Source of the DNA: 66-474 sp040255405
GTDB taxonomy: Bacteria; Pseudomonadota; Gammaproteobacteria; Xanthomonadales; Rhodanobacteraceae
Assembly (NCBI GenBank): GCA_040255405.1
Contig: JBDZUX010000046.1
Span: 1-22,890, forward strand
Length of the DNA: 22,890 bases
Direction: 5' to 3'
The notes below the pieces were generated by a model. It made no database searches, was not told the DNA's origin, and saw only the letters and a list, made by a program, of their open reading frames with translations. Shown here piece after piece: positions 15,384-22,870 of the stretch; the first letter of the stretch is position 1, and the number at the start of each line of letters is the position of its first letter. A program made the position numbers and the translations under genes.

Positions 15384-16748
15384 ATGTCCGGTCCCAGCCA
15401 CGTTGCCGAACAACCGATCGAACGGCGCGCGCAACTCGTGGAGTATCTCGCCGCCGGTGGTCGACCGTCGACGCAGTGGAAGATCGGCACCGAGCACGAG
15501 AAGTTCGTATTCCGCACCGACGACTTGCGGCCGCCGCCGTACGAAGGCGAGCGCGGCATCGGCGCCCTGCTGAAAGGCATCGCCGGCTGCGGCTGGGATC
15601 CGGTGGAGGAGGACGGCAACGTGATCGCGCTGTCGCGCGGCACTGCGTCGGTGACGCTGGAACCCGCTGGCCAACTGGAACTGTCGGGCGCGCCGCTGGA
15701 AACCATCCACCAGACCTGCGGCGAGGTGCAGGAACACCTGCACTGCGTGCGCGTCGCCGCCGAACCGCTCAAGCTCGGCATCCTCGGCATGGGTTTCCAG
15801 CCGAAGTGGAAACGTTCCGACATGCCGTGGATGCCCAAGGCGCGTTACGCGATCATGCGCCGCTACATGCCCACGGTCGGCTCGCTCGGCCTCGACATGA
15901 TGACCCGCACCTGCACCGTGCAGGTCAACCTCGACTTCGCCGACGAAGCCGACATGGTGAAGAAGTTCCGGGTGTCGCTGGCGTTGCAGCCGATCGCGAC
16001 CGCGCTGTTCGCCGACTCTCCGTTCACGGAAGGCCAGCCGAACGGCTTCCAGAGTTACCGCTCGCACATCTGGACCGATACCGATCCGGATCGCACCGGC
16101 ATGCTGGACTTCGTGTTCGAGGACGGTTTCGGCTTCGAGCGTTACGTCGATTACCTGCTCGACGTGCCGATGTATTTCGTGCACCGCGATGGTCGTTACA
16201 TCGACTGCGCCGGGCAGTCGTTCCGCGCTTTCCTCGAAGGCAAATTGCCCGCGCTGCCGGGCGGAAAACCCACCCTGCGCGACTGGTCCGACCACATGAC
16301 CACCGCGTTTCCGGAAGTGCGCCTGAAGCAGTATCTCGAGATGCGCGGCGCCGACGGTGGCCCGTGGAACCGGCTGTGCGCCTTGCCGGCGTTCTGGGTG
16401 GGATTGCTGTACGACACCGCCGCGCTGGATGCCGCGTGGGACCTGGTCAAGGATTTCTCGATGGCCGAGCGCCGCGCGTTGCGCGGGGGCGTGCCGAGGC
16501 GCGCATTGCAACTGCCGTTCCGCGGCGGGACGGTGCGCGAACTGGCGTTGCGTGCGCTGGAGATCGCGGGGCGGGGGCTGAAGCGCCGCGCGAAGCTGAA
16601 TCGCAACGACGCCGACGAAACGATGTTCCTGCAGCCGCTGATCGAATTCGCCGAGGCCAACCAGACACCGGCCGAGCGCAAGCTGGAGCTGTTCCGCACC
16701 GAGTGGAACGGCAGCGTCGATCCGGTGTTCCGCGAATTCGCGTACTGA
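15384..16748 (+). CDS. gshA: Glutamate-cysteine ligase, plant/proteobacterial type
   Basis: Catalyses the ATP-dependent first step of glutathione synthesis, joining glutamate gamma-carboxyl to cysteine, in the cytoplasm. The 454-residue product has the GTEHEKFVF motif (35-43) with metal/ATP-binding glutamates, and TLEPAGQLELSGAPLETIHQ (91-110), diagnostic of the plant-like group found in alphaproteobacteria and Xanthomonas rather than the E. coli GshA type. Downstream segments such as MTRTCTVQVNLDF and FQSYRSHIWTDTDPDRTG also fit. ATG 15384 has AAGG 7 nt upstream; an in-frame start 75 bp earlier adds an Arg/Pro-rich leader and is rejected. The gene stands alone between two palindromic repeats; gshB is not in this window. 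Confidence 0.93.
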   Translation: MSGPSHVAEQPIERRAQLVEYLAAGGRPSTQWKIGTEHEKFVFRTDDLRPPPYEGERGIGALLKGIAGCGWDPVEEDGNVIALSRGTASVTLEPAGQLELSGAPLETIHQTCGEVQEHLHCVRVAAEPLKLGILGMGFQPKWKRSDMPWMPKARYAIMRRYMPTVGSLGLDMMTRTCTVQVNLDFADEADMVKKFRVSLALQPIATALFADSPFTEGQPNGFQSYRSHIWTDTDPDRTGMLDFVFEDGFGFERYVDYLLDVPMYFVHRDGRYIDCAGQSFRAFLEGKLPALPGGKPTLRDWSDHMTTAFPEVRLKQYLEMRGADGGPWNRLCALPAFWVGLLYDTAALDAAWDLVKDFSMAERRALRGGVPRRALQLPFRGGTVRELALRALEIAGRGLKRRAKLNRNDADETMFLQPLIEFAEANQTPAERKLELFRTEWNGSVDPVFREFAY

Positions 16749-17067
16749 GCCCCGTGTCGATTCAGGGCAGGCGCCCGCAGAAGCTTCAAGGGTCATTCCG
16801 GGGCTGACGCCGGGCTTCATCGGCGGCAGAACCCGGAATGACGAAACAGGGGGCGGCGCCGGGAGCATGGTTTTGCGAGGCGCCGCGATCGCCTGCACTC
16901 GGCACGCGTTGGTTACGGTTCCGTTAGCCGGAAAACGAGCCGCGGTGCCGTTCACGGCCCAGACCCACTCGTGGCTGAACAGTCATCGCGGACACGGGTT
17001 TTGTTCAGTGCGACGCCAGCGCATGTTTGCTTAAGTAGTGCGCAACTTTTGGACCGGGAGTCCACTC
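16749..17067. other. Intergenic region between gshA and the ABC exporter
   Basis: This gap of about 320 bp holds the palindromic repeat and, near its end, the ribosome binding site GGGAG (17056-17060) of the ABC gene. From about 16990 the DNA is richer in A and T than its surroundings, as expected for a promoter region, but I cannot place a convincing -35/-10 pair (TTGTTC at 17001 and TTAAGT at 17031 are too far apart). No gene seen. Confidence 0.5.
16792..16842. repeat. Palindromic repeat with GTCATTCCGG ends
   Basis: GTCATTCCGG (16792-16801) and CCGGAATGAC (16833-16842) are perfect 10-bp inverted repeats around a 31-nt loop, 43 bp after the gshA stop. The ends resemble those of the longer repeat before gshA, so both probably belong to one dispersed family. 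It could act as a terminator or mRNA-stabilising hairpin for gshA. Confidence 0.7.
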
Positions 17068-18840
17068 GTGTATCTCTGGCGAATTTATCTTCGGGTGCTT
17101 GGTTTGCTTGCACCCGAGCGGAAGCTTGCGATTTTTCTTGTGCTGGCCAACCTTGCGCTGGCCTGCGTGCTGTTCGTCGAGCCGATCCTGTTCGGCCGCG
17201 TGGTCGATGCGCTGGCCATGCCCGCCAAGCACAACCTCGCGCTGCTGATCGGCGGCTGGGCGCTGGTCGGCTTTGGCGGCGTCGCGACCGGCGTGCTGGT
17301 GTCGCTGCACGCCGACCGCATGGCGCATCGCCGGCGGCTGGCGGCGATCCGGACGTACTTCCGGCATGCGATCTCGCTGCCGCTGTCGTTCCACCGCAAC
17401 CACCATTCCGGCCGCCTGCAGCGCATCATGCATTCGGGCACCGACAACCTGTTCACGCTGTGGCTGAGCTTCTTCCGCGAACACCTGACCACGCTGCTGG
17501 CGATCGTGGTGATGGTCCCGATCGCGTTCCACATCAACTGGCGGCTCGCGCTGCTGATGGTCGGCCTGCTCGCAGGTTTCGCGCTGTTCAACGTGCTGGG
17601 GGTGCGGCGCAGCCGCAAGGCGCAGGCCGAGGTGCAGGAACATTTCCACGCGATCTCGACGCGTGCCAGCGACGTGCTGGGCAACGTCGCGGTGGTGCAG
17701 AGCTTCACCCGCGCGGACGACGAGGTCGGCACGCTCGAAAAATTGACCGCGCGCGCACTGGCGGCGCAGTACCCGGTGCTGAACGGCTGGGCCGCGCTGT
17801 CGGTCGCGACCCGCGCGGCAAGCACGCTCACAGTGGTCGCGATCTTCGCGATGGGCGCGATGCTGCACGCCAAGGGCCAGATCTCGATCGGCGGCATCGT
17901 CAGCTTCGTCGGTTTTTCCCTGATGCTGATCGGGCGGCTGGAACAATTCGCGAGCTTCATTTCGAACCTGTTCTTCCAATCGCAATCGCTGCGCGATTTC
18001 TTCGAAGTGATGGACGTGAAGCCCGTGATGGCGTCGGCGCCCGATGCGCCGCCGCTGCCGCCGGTGCGCGGCGAGGTGGCGTTCGAGCACGTCGAATTCA
18101 GTTACGACGGCCGGCAATCATCCGTGCACGACCTTAGCTTCCGGGCCGAACCCGGCAGCCGCATCGCGCTGGTCGGCCCGACCGGCGCCGGCAAGTCGAC
18201 CACGCTGAGCCTCCTGTACCGTGCCCATGATCCCGATCGCGGCCGTATCACCATCGACGGCCATGACATCCGCGATGTCGACATCGATTCCCTGCGCCGC
18301 AACATCGCGGTGGTATTCCAGGAAGCCGGACTGTTCCAGCGCAGCATCGCGGAGAACCTGAAGGTGGGCGATCCCGCAGTGGGCGCGGCCGGCATCGAGG
18401 CAGCGGCGCGCGCGGCCGAAGCGCACGATTTCATCAGTGCCAAACCCGACGGTTACGCGACGCAGGTTTCCGAGCGCGGCCGCTCGCTTTCGGGCGGCGA
18501 GCGCCAGCGCCTCACGATCGCGCGTGCGATGTTGAAGGACGCGCCGATCCTGATCCTCGACGAAGCCACCAGCGCGCTCGACAGCATCACCGAGGCGCGC
18601 ATCCAGCGCGCGCTGGATCGCCTCAGCCGCGGACGCACCACGTTCATCATCGCGCACCGGCTTTCCACCGTGCGCAATGCCGATCGCATCCTCGTGCTGG
18701 ACCAGGGCTGCGTCGTCGAACAGGGGCGCTACGACGAGCTGGTCCGCCGCGGCGGGATGTTCGCGCGGCTCGCGCAACAGGGCCGTTTTGCGCCGGATGC
18801 TGAGCCGGGACACGCGATTCCGCTGGAGGTTGCGGCGTAA
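17068..18840 (+). CDS. NdvA/ChvA-like glucan-type ABC exporter, fused permease and ATPase
   Basis: A 590-residue half-transporter expected to work as a homodimer in the inner membrane. Residues 1-320 form the exporter transmembrane domain with about six helices; the N-terminus (IYLRVLGLLAPERK, then EPILFGRVVDAL) closely resembles NdvA/ChvA, which export cyclic beta-1,2-glucan. The ATPase has Walker A GPTGAGKST (370-378), Q-loop Gln418, signature LSGGERQ (474-480), Walker B ILILDE (494-499) and His530. GTG 17068 is the chosen start because GGGAG lies 7 nt before it; a GTG at 17038 has no such site. No glucan synthase (ndvB) is nearby, so the substrate is unproven; an MsbA-like lipid exporter is the main alternative. 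The first 30 codons are richer in A/T than the rest. Confidence 0.88.
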   Translation: MYLWRIYLRVLGLLAPERKLAIFLVLANLALACVLFVEPILFGRVVDALAMPAKHNLALLIGGWALVGFGGVATGVLVSLHADRMAHRRRLAAIRTYFRHAISLPLSFHRNHHSGRLQRIMHSGTDNLFTLWLSFFREHLTTLLAIVVMVPIAFHINWRLALLMVGLLAGFALFNVLGVRRSRKAQAEVQEHFHAISTRASDVLGNVAVVQSFTRADDEVGTLEKLTARALAAQYPVLNGWAALSVATRAASTLTVVAIFAMGAMLHAKGQISIGGIVSFVGFSLMLIGRLEQFASFISNLFFQSQSLRDFFEVMDVKPVMASAPDAPPLPPVRGEVAFEHVEFSYDGRQSSVHDLSFRAEPGSRIALVGPTGAGKSTTLSLLYRAHDPDRGRITIDGHDIRDVDIDSLRRNIAVVFQEAGLFQRSIAENLKVGDPAVGAAGIEAAARAAEAHDFISAKPDGYATQVSERGRSLSGGERQRLTIARAMLKDAPILILDEATSALDSITEARIQRALDRLSRGRTTFIIAHRLSTVRNADRILVLDQGCVVEQGRYDELVRRGGMFARLAQQGRFAPDAEPGHAIPLEVAA

Positions 18841-18872
18841 GGCTTGCAGCATCGTTCCGGTGTTTCGAAAAT

Positions 18873-18906
18873 GACGGCGGCATTCCCCCGAATGCCGCCG
18901 TCTTTT
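18873..18906 (+). terminator. Strong intrinsic terminator after the ABC exporter
   Basis: A perfect 13-bp stem (GACGGCGGCATTC with GAATGCCGCCGTC) closes a CCCC loop and is followed by TTTT. AAAAT precedes the stem, so it could also work on the other strand. It ends 13 bp before the likely start codon of the next gene. Confidence 0.9.
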
Positions 18907-18919
18907 CATGGGAACGACC

Positions 18920-19594
18920 ATGCACGTGCTCGATCGACCGGTCTGGGAAAGCCTCGCCACTCGACACGCGGTGTTATCGCAAGGCGGCGCGCTGGCGAAA
19001 CGCTACCTGCCCGACGTGAACCTGTTCGCGTCGGCGCGCGACGGCGGCGCCGAGGCACTGGCCGCGTTGGCGGAGTTGGTGAAGCCCGGCGAACACGTCT
19101 ACGTGTTGCAGGTGCCGGAGATCGCGGTACCCGGGGCGCTGCACGCGGCAAAAACCGCGCTTGGCGTGCAGATGGTGGCGACACATTCGATCGCGGCGGA
19201 GTCGGGCGACGACGCCATCCTGCCGCTCGGCGATGCCGACGCGCCGGAGATGCTGGCACTGGCGCAGCTCACCCAGCCGGGACCGTTCCTCGCGCGCACC
19301 CACGTGATGGGCCACTTCATCGGCATCCGCATCGACGGCCGGCTGGCCGCGATGGCGGGCGAGCGCATGCACGTGCCCGGCCACACCGAATTGAGCGGCG
19401 TGTGTACCCACCCCGATTTCCGTGGACGCGGGTTCGCGCGCCGTTTGTCGGCCACCGTTTGCGCAGGCATCGAAGCGCGTGGCGAAACGCCGTTCCTGCA
19501 CGCGTGGAAAGACAACCATTCCGCGATCGCGCTGTACGAGAAACTCGGCTTCCAGTGGCGCACCGACGTGAACGTCGCGGTGCTGGAACGCTAA
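18920..19594 (+). CDS. GNAT-family N-acetyltransferase
   Basis: A 224-residue protein with a C-terminal GNAT fold that transfers acetyl groups from acetyl-CoA. The acetyl-CoA motif is RGRGFARRL (168-176, DFRGRGFA context), preceded by the beta-strand LSGVCTHP and followed by the usual LHAWKDNHSAIALYEKLGF segment, so it belongs near the FR47/GCN5-like group. The N-terminal 120 residues are less conserved and may form a second GNAT-like half. ATG 18920 is preferred over 18908 because GGGA precedes it by 7 nt and the earlier ATG directly abuts the terminator T-tract. The substrate is unknown. Its stop overlaps the convergent regulator by 4 bp. No promoter of its own is visible after the terminator. 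Confidence 0.85.
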   Translation: MHVLDRPVWESLATRHAVLSQGGALAKRYLPDVNLFASARDGGAEALAALAELVKPGEHVYVLQVPEIAVPGALHAAKTALGVQMVATHSIAAESGDDAILPLGDADAPEMLALAQLTQPGPFLARTHVMGHFIGIRIDGRLAAMAGERMHVPGHTELSGVCTHPDFRGRGFARRLSATVCAGIEARGETPFLHAWKDNHSAIALYEKLGFQWRTDVNVAVLER

Positions 19595-20565
19595 CGACGC
19601 GACGCCGCGAATCGTTTGCGATACGCCATCGGACTGGTCGCGAGCCGCCGCCTGAAATGATGGCGCAGGGTGATCGCGGTGCCGAAGCCGCTGCGCTCGG
19701 CAACGGTCTCGACGGAAAGCTTCGAGCGCTCCAGCAGGTCGCGCGCGTACTGCAGGCGCTGTGCAACCAGCCATTCCGCGGGCGGCAAACCGGTCGCGGA
19801 TTTGAAGTGACGAATGAAGCTGCGCGCACTCATGTTGGCGCGGCGTGCCATGTCGGGAATCGTGTGCGGCTTGCCCAGCGTGCGCTGCAGTTGATCGAGC
19901 AGGGGCGACAGCGATCCGCGCTCGTGGATGGAGACCGGTCGCTCGACGAACTGCGCCTGGCCGCCTTCGCGATGCGGCGGAATCACCAGGCGCCGCGCAA
20001 CCTGGTTAGCCAGCGCGCTGCCGAAATCGCGCCGCACCAGATGCAGGCAGGCATCCAGCCCGGCCGCGCTGCCTGCCGACGTGATCAATGGCCCCGCGTC
20101 CACGTACAACACGCCCGAATCCACGCCGACGTTCGCAAACCGCGTGGCCAGCGCATCGGCGTAGCGCCAATGCGTGGTGGCGCGCTGGCCGTCCAACAGG
20201 CCGGTGGCCGCGAGCAAGAATGCGCCGGAACAGATCGACAGCAGCCGCGCACCGCGTGCGTGCGCGCTGCGCAGGACGCGAACCAGCGGCTGCGGAACCT
20301 CGGCATTGATCGGCCACCCGGGCACCACGATCGTGCCGGCGCGGCGCAGGAGCGCCAAACCGCCATCGGGTTGCATGCGGCCATGATGCTGCGTGCGCAC
20401 CGCGCGCCCATCCAGCGACGCCGTCGTGAAGCGATACCAGTCGGGCCCCGCTTCAGGTCGCGCGAGACCGAATACTTCGGTGGCGCAGGCGAACTCGAAC
20501 AGGCAGAGGCCGTCGTAGACCAGCGCAACGACGTTGCGATTGGACGGCGGCGGGCGTTTTGGCAT
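19591..20565 (-). CDS. GlxA/FtrA-type transcriptional regulator (PfpI-like domain plus AraC HTH)
   Basis: A 324-residue regulator. Residues about 10-185 form a DJ-1/PfpI (class I amidotransferase-like) domain with Cys112 at the nucleophile-elbow position (SICSGAFLLA), probably a ligand sensor rather than an enzyme. Residues about 222-320 are an AraC/XylS double helix-turn-helix (IPDMARRANMSARSFIRHFK, then VAERSGFGTAITLRHHFRR). ATG 20565 is chosen because the predicted promoter starts transcription near 20588, downstream of the only earlier in-frame start (TTG 20595). It reads divergently from the rhodanese-decarboxylase-acetyltransferase operon and probably controls it; the inducer is unknown. 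FtrA-like naming is by similarity only. Confidence 0.9.
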   Translation of the reverse strand: MPKRPPPSNRNVVALVYDGLCLFEFACATEVFGLARPEAGPDWYRFTTASLDGRAVRTQHHGRMQPDGGLALLRRAGTIVVPGWPINAEVPQPLVRVLRSAHARGARLLSICSGAFLLAATGLLDGQRATTHWRYADALATRFANVGVDSGVLYVDAGPLITSAGSAAGLDACLHLVRRDFGSALANQVARRLVIPPHREGGQAQFVERPVSIHERGSLSPLLDQLQRTLGKPHTIPDMARRANMSARSFIRHFKSATGLPPAEWLVAQRLQYARDLLERSKLSVETVAERSGFGTAITLRHHFRRRLATSPMAYRKRFAASRR

Positions 20566-20594
20566 GATCTGATCGAACGATGGCAATTGCGCCA

Positions 20595-20623
20595 ATTATC
20601 GCGCCGCCGTGCCGCGCGGACAA
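20595..20623 (-). promoter_or_regulatory. Sigma70 promoter of the GlxA-type regulator
   Basis: On the minus strand TTGTCC (20623-20618), a 17-bp spacer and GATAAT (20600-20595) predict a start near 20588. Two copies of CAATT (20584-20588 and 20593-20597), 9 bp apart, overlap the -10 and start site and might be half-sites for autoregulation; this last point is speculative. Confidence 0.55.
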
Positions 20624-20652
20624 TGGCCGCACCTTCACTCGAGGTCATCGAC

Positions 20653-21063
20653 ATGCGCAATGCCGTCACGCAGGTTCCCGCCGCGTTGCCCGAATCGGCG
20701 CTCGCCCATTTCGAGTCGCAGTTTCGTTTCGAAACCGACTGCTGGGACACGCACGACGCGCTGCAATCGCCCGATCCCGGTTTCGTCCTGATCGACGCGC
20801 GCAGCCCGGCCGCGTACGCCAGGGGCCACGTGCCCGGCGCGATCAACATCCCGCACGGCAAGATCATCGGCTCGCGCATGGCGCAATGGCCGGGGGACAC
20901 GCTGTTCGTCACCTATTGCGCCGGCCCGCATTGCAACGGCGCCGCGCGCGCGGCGGTGCGGCTTGCGAAGCTCGGTTATCCGGTGAAACTGATGGCCGGC
21001 GGCATCACCGGCTGGCTGGACGAGGGCTTCGCACTTGCCGCCGACGAATCGGTCGCCGCATGA
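20653..21063 (+). CDS. Rhodanese-like domain protein
   Basis: A 136-residue single-domain rhodanese, a sulfurtransferase or persulfide carrier, probably cytoplasmic (no signal peptide). Visible are FVLIDARSPAAYARGHVPGAINIP (44-67, the CH2A-type region) and the active loop YCAGPHCNGAARAA (88-101) with Cys89 at the catalytic position and a second Cys94 five residues on. The extra cysteine gives a C-x4-C pair that could form an internal disulfide or persulfide relay. ATG 20653 follows GAGG by 8 nt; an in-frame ATG at 20623 lies inside the divergent promoter and is less likely. Its stop overlaps the next start as ATGA, so it is the first gene of a coupled operon. Confidence 0.88.
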   Translation: MRNAVTQVPAALPESALAHFESQFRFETDCWDTHDALQSPDPGFVLIDARSPAAYARGHVPGAINIPHGKIIGSRMAQWPGDTLFVTYCAGPHCNGAARAAVRLAKLGYPVKLMAGGITGWLDEGFALAADESVAA

Positions 21064-22430
21064 GCACGTTGGCTTCCACCGCTTTGCTGGCAGAACGTTT
21101 CATCGCCAACCGCGGCGAGGGACGGGTTGCGTCGGCGGACGCGCTGCCCGGGTTCGAACGCTGGCTCGCGGGCATCGATTTCCGTCAGCCTCAAGACCCG
21201 GATTCGCTGGTCGAAGCGCTATTCGATTGGCTCGGACGTTGTGGTGTCCGCAACGATCATCCGCGCTATTTCGGCCTGTTCAATCCGCCGCCGCTGGCCG
21301 AAGCCGTCGCGGGCGATTTGATGGCCGCCGCGGTCAATCCGCAACTCGCCGTGGACAGCCACGCTCCGGCGGCCGTGCGCATCGAACGCCGGGTGATCGC
21401 CGAGTTTGCCAAGCGGATTGGCTGGCAGGCGGAGGCCGCCGGCATGTTCACCAGCGGCGGCAGTGAAGCCAACCACACCGCGTTGCTGGCGGCGCTGGCG
21501 CACCGTTATCCCGACTGGGCGCAATCCGGCGTGCGCGCTGTCGGGAAGCGGCCGGGGATCTACGCCTCGGCGCAATCGCATCTCGCATGGATCAAGCTGG
21601 CGCGCATGGCGGGGCTCGGCGCGGATGCGGTGCGGCTGGTGCCGGCGCGTGATGGGATTGCGATGTGCGCGGAGGATCTGGCGGCGTTCATTGCACGGGA
21701 TGAGGGCTACGATCCGGCGCTGATTGTCGCGACCGCGGGCACGACCGCGCATGGCGCCATCGACGATCTGGGCGGCATCGCCGACCTCGCGCGGAAACTC
21801 GGCGTGCATTGCCACGTGGACGCGGCGTGGGCGGGTGCGGTGTTGCTGGAACCGGATGCGACGCGTTGGCTGCACGGCATCGACCGCGCCGACAGCGTCA
21901 CCATCGATGCGCACAAATGGCTGGCGGTTCCGATGGGCGCCGGCATGTACCTGGGGCAGGACCGCGATCGATTGCAACGCGCCTTCGCGGTCAGTGCCGA
22001 TTACATGCCCTCGGCCGCGGCGGCGCAGGATCCATACCTGCATTCGATCCAATGGTCGCGCCGCGCCATCGGGCTGAAACTGTTCACGGCGCTGGCGGTG
22101 CGGGGCATCGAGGGTTATGCCGCGCTGATCCGCCATCAGATTCGGCTGGGTGACGCGCTGCGTGTGCGCTTGCGGGACAACGGATGGGAGGTGCTGAACC
22201 GCACGCCGCTGCCGCTGGTGTGCTTCGCGCCGTCGAATGGCGATGACGCCGCCGTGCGAGCGCTGGAACGGCACGTGGTGGATTCGGGTGCGGCGTGGAT
22301 TTCGACGGTGCGTCTGCGCGGCAAGCTGGTGCTGCGTGCCTGCATCACCAGCCATGAAACATGCGAGGCCGATCTGGACGCGTTGATCGACGCGCTTGCC
22401 GCGGCACGTAAAAGCGCGACGTTCGCATGA
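21060..22430 (+). CDS. PLP-dependent group II amino-acid decarboxylase family protein
   Basis: A 456-residue fold-type I PLP enzyme of the aromatic-amino-acid/glutamate/diaminobutyrate decarboxylase family. The PLP lysine is Lys286 in TIDAHKWLAVPMG; Asp254 (HVDAAWAG) pairs with the pyridine nitrogen; His174 (SAQSHLAW) stacks on the ring; TSGGSEAN (131-138) contacts the phosphate. Length is slightly under the roughly 470-500 of typical members. The substrate cannot be read from these motifs: tyrosine, tryptophan, diaminobutyrate and aspartate decarboxylases all share them. It overlaps the rhodanese gene and the following acetyltransferase gene by 4 bp each, so the three are probably translated together and may act in one pathway. 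Confidence 0.9.
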   Translation: MSTLASTALLAERFIANRGEGRVASADALPGFERWLAGIDFRQPQDPDSLVEALFDWLGRCGVRNDHPRYFGLFNPPPLAEAVAGDLMAAAVNPQLAVDSHAPAAVRIERRVIAEFAKRIGWQAEAAGMFTSGGSEANHTALLAALAHRYPDWAQSGVRAVGKRPGIYASAQSHLAWIKLARMAGLGADAVRLVPARDGIAMCAEDLAAFIARDEGYDPALIVATAGTTAHGAIDDLGGIADLARKLGVHCHVDAAWAGAVLLEPDATRWLHGIDRADSVTIDAHKWLAVPMGAGMYLGQDRDRLQRAFAVSADYMPSAAAAQDPYLHSIQWSRRAIGLKLFTALAVRGIEGYAALIRHQIRLGDALRVRLRDNGWEVLNRTPLPLVCFAPSNGDDAAVRALERHVVDSGAAWISTVRLRGKLVLRACITSHETCEADLDALIDALAAARKSATFA

Positions 22431-22870
22431 ACGTGCGTGCTGTTCGACGGCACGACATCCCGGCGCTGATGGCGATGTGCGGCGAGCATGCCGCGTACGA
22501 GGGTGCGCCTTTCGACGCCGATGGGCTGCCCGCAAGGCTGGAGCGTGCGTTGTTTGCGGAACCTGCACGGCTCGTGGGCTGGATCGCCGAAGCCGGCAAG
22601 CCTGCCGGCTATCTCACCGCCACGCGCGAGTTTTCCACCTGGCGTGCGCGCGAATTCCTGCACATGGACTGCCTGTACGTGCGCGATGGCCACCGCGGCG
22701 CGGGCGTCGGCTTGCGTTTGCTCGATGCCCTGCGCACCCATGCGCGTTCGATCGGCATCGATGAAATCCAGTGGCAGACGCCACACTGGAACCGCGATGC
22801 CGCGCGTTTCTACCGGAGGCTCGGTGCCGCGGAAGCCGCCAAGTTGCGTTACCGTCTTCAGGTTGCATGA
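22427..22870 (+). CDS. GNAT-family N-acetyltransferase, diamine-acetyltransferase-like
   Basis: A 147-residue single-domain GNAT. The acetyl-CoA motif is HRGAGVG at 89-95, preceded by LHMDCLYVRDG and followed by IQWQTPHWNRDAARFYRRLGA (114-134). This layout recalls spermidine/spermine and other diamine acetyltransferases, as does the AAYEGAP segment near residue 22-28. The resemblance is from memory of family patterns, not a search. Following a decarboxylase by an ATGA overlap, it may acetylate the amine that enzyme makes. Its own stop overlaps a further ATG at 22867. Confidence 0.87.
   Translation: MNVRAVRRHDIPALMAMCGEHAAYEGAPFDADGLPARLERALFAEPARLVGWIAEAGKPAGYLTATREFSTWRAREFLHMDCLYVRDGHRGAGVGLRLLDALRTHARSIGIDEIQWQTPHWNRDAARFYRRLGAAEAAKLRYRLQVA

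Noticed and set aside
15171..16955. 594-residue minus-strand frame opposite gshA
   Set aside because: Runs through both palindromic repeats and antisense to a clear gshA; no motif.
20580..21059. N-terminal extension of the decarboxylase back to 20580
   Set aside because: It lies out of frame within the rhodanese gene. Family length and the ATGA junction support the start at 21060.
18844..21063. 739-residue plus-strand frame ending in the rhodanese domain, seeming to be a large fusion
   Set aside because: All but the last 136 residues are out of frame with the GNAT gene or antisense to the regulator and are Arg-rich; the rhodanese has its own ribosome binding site.
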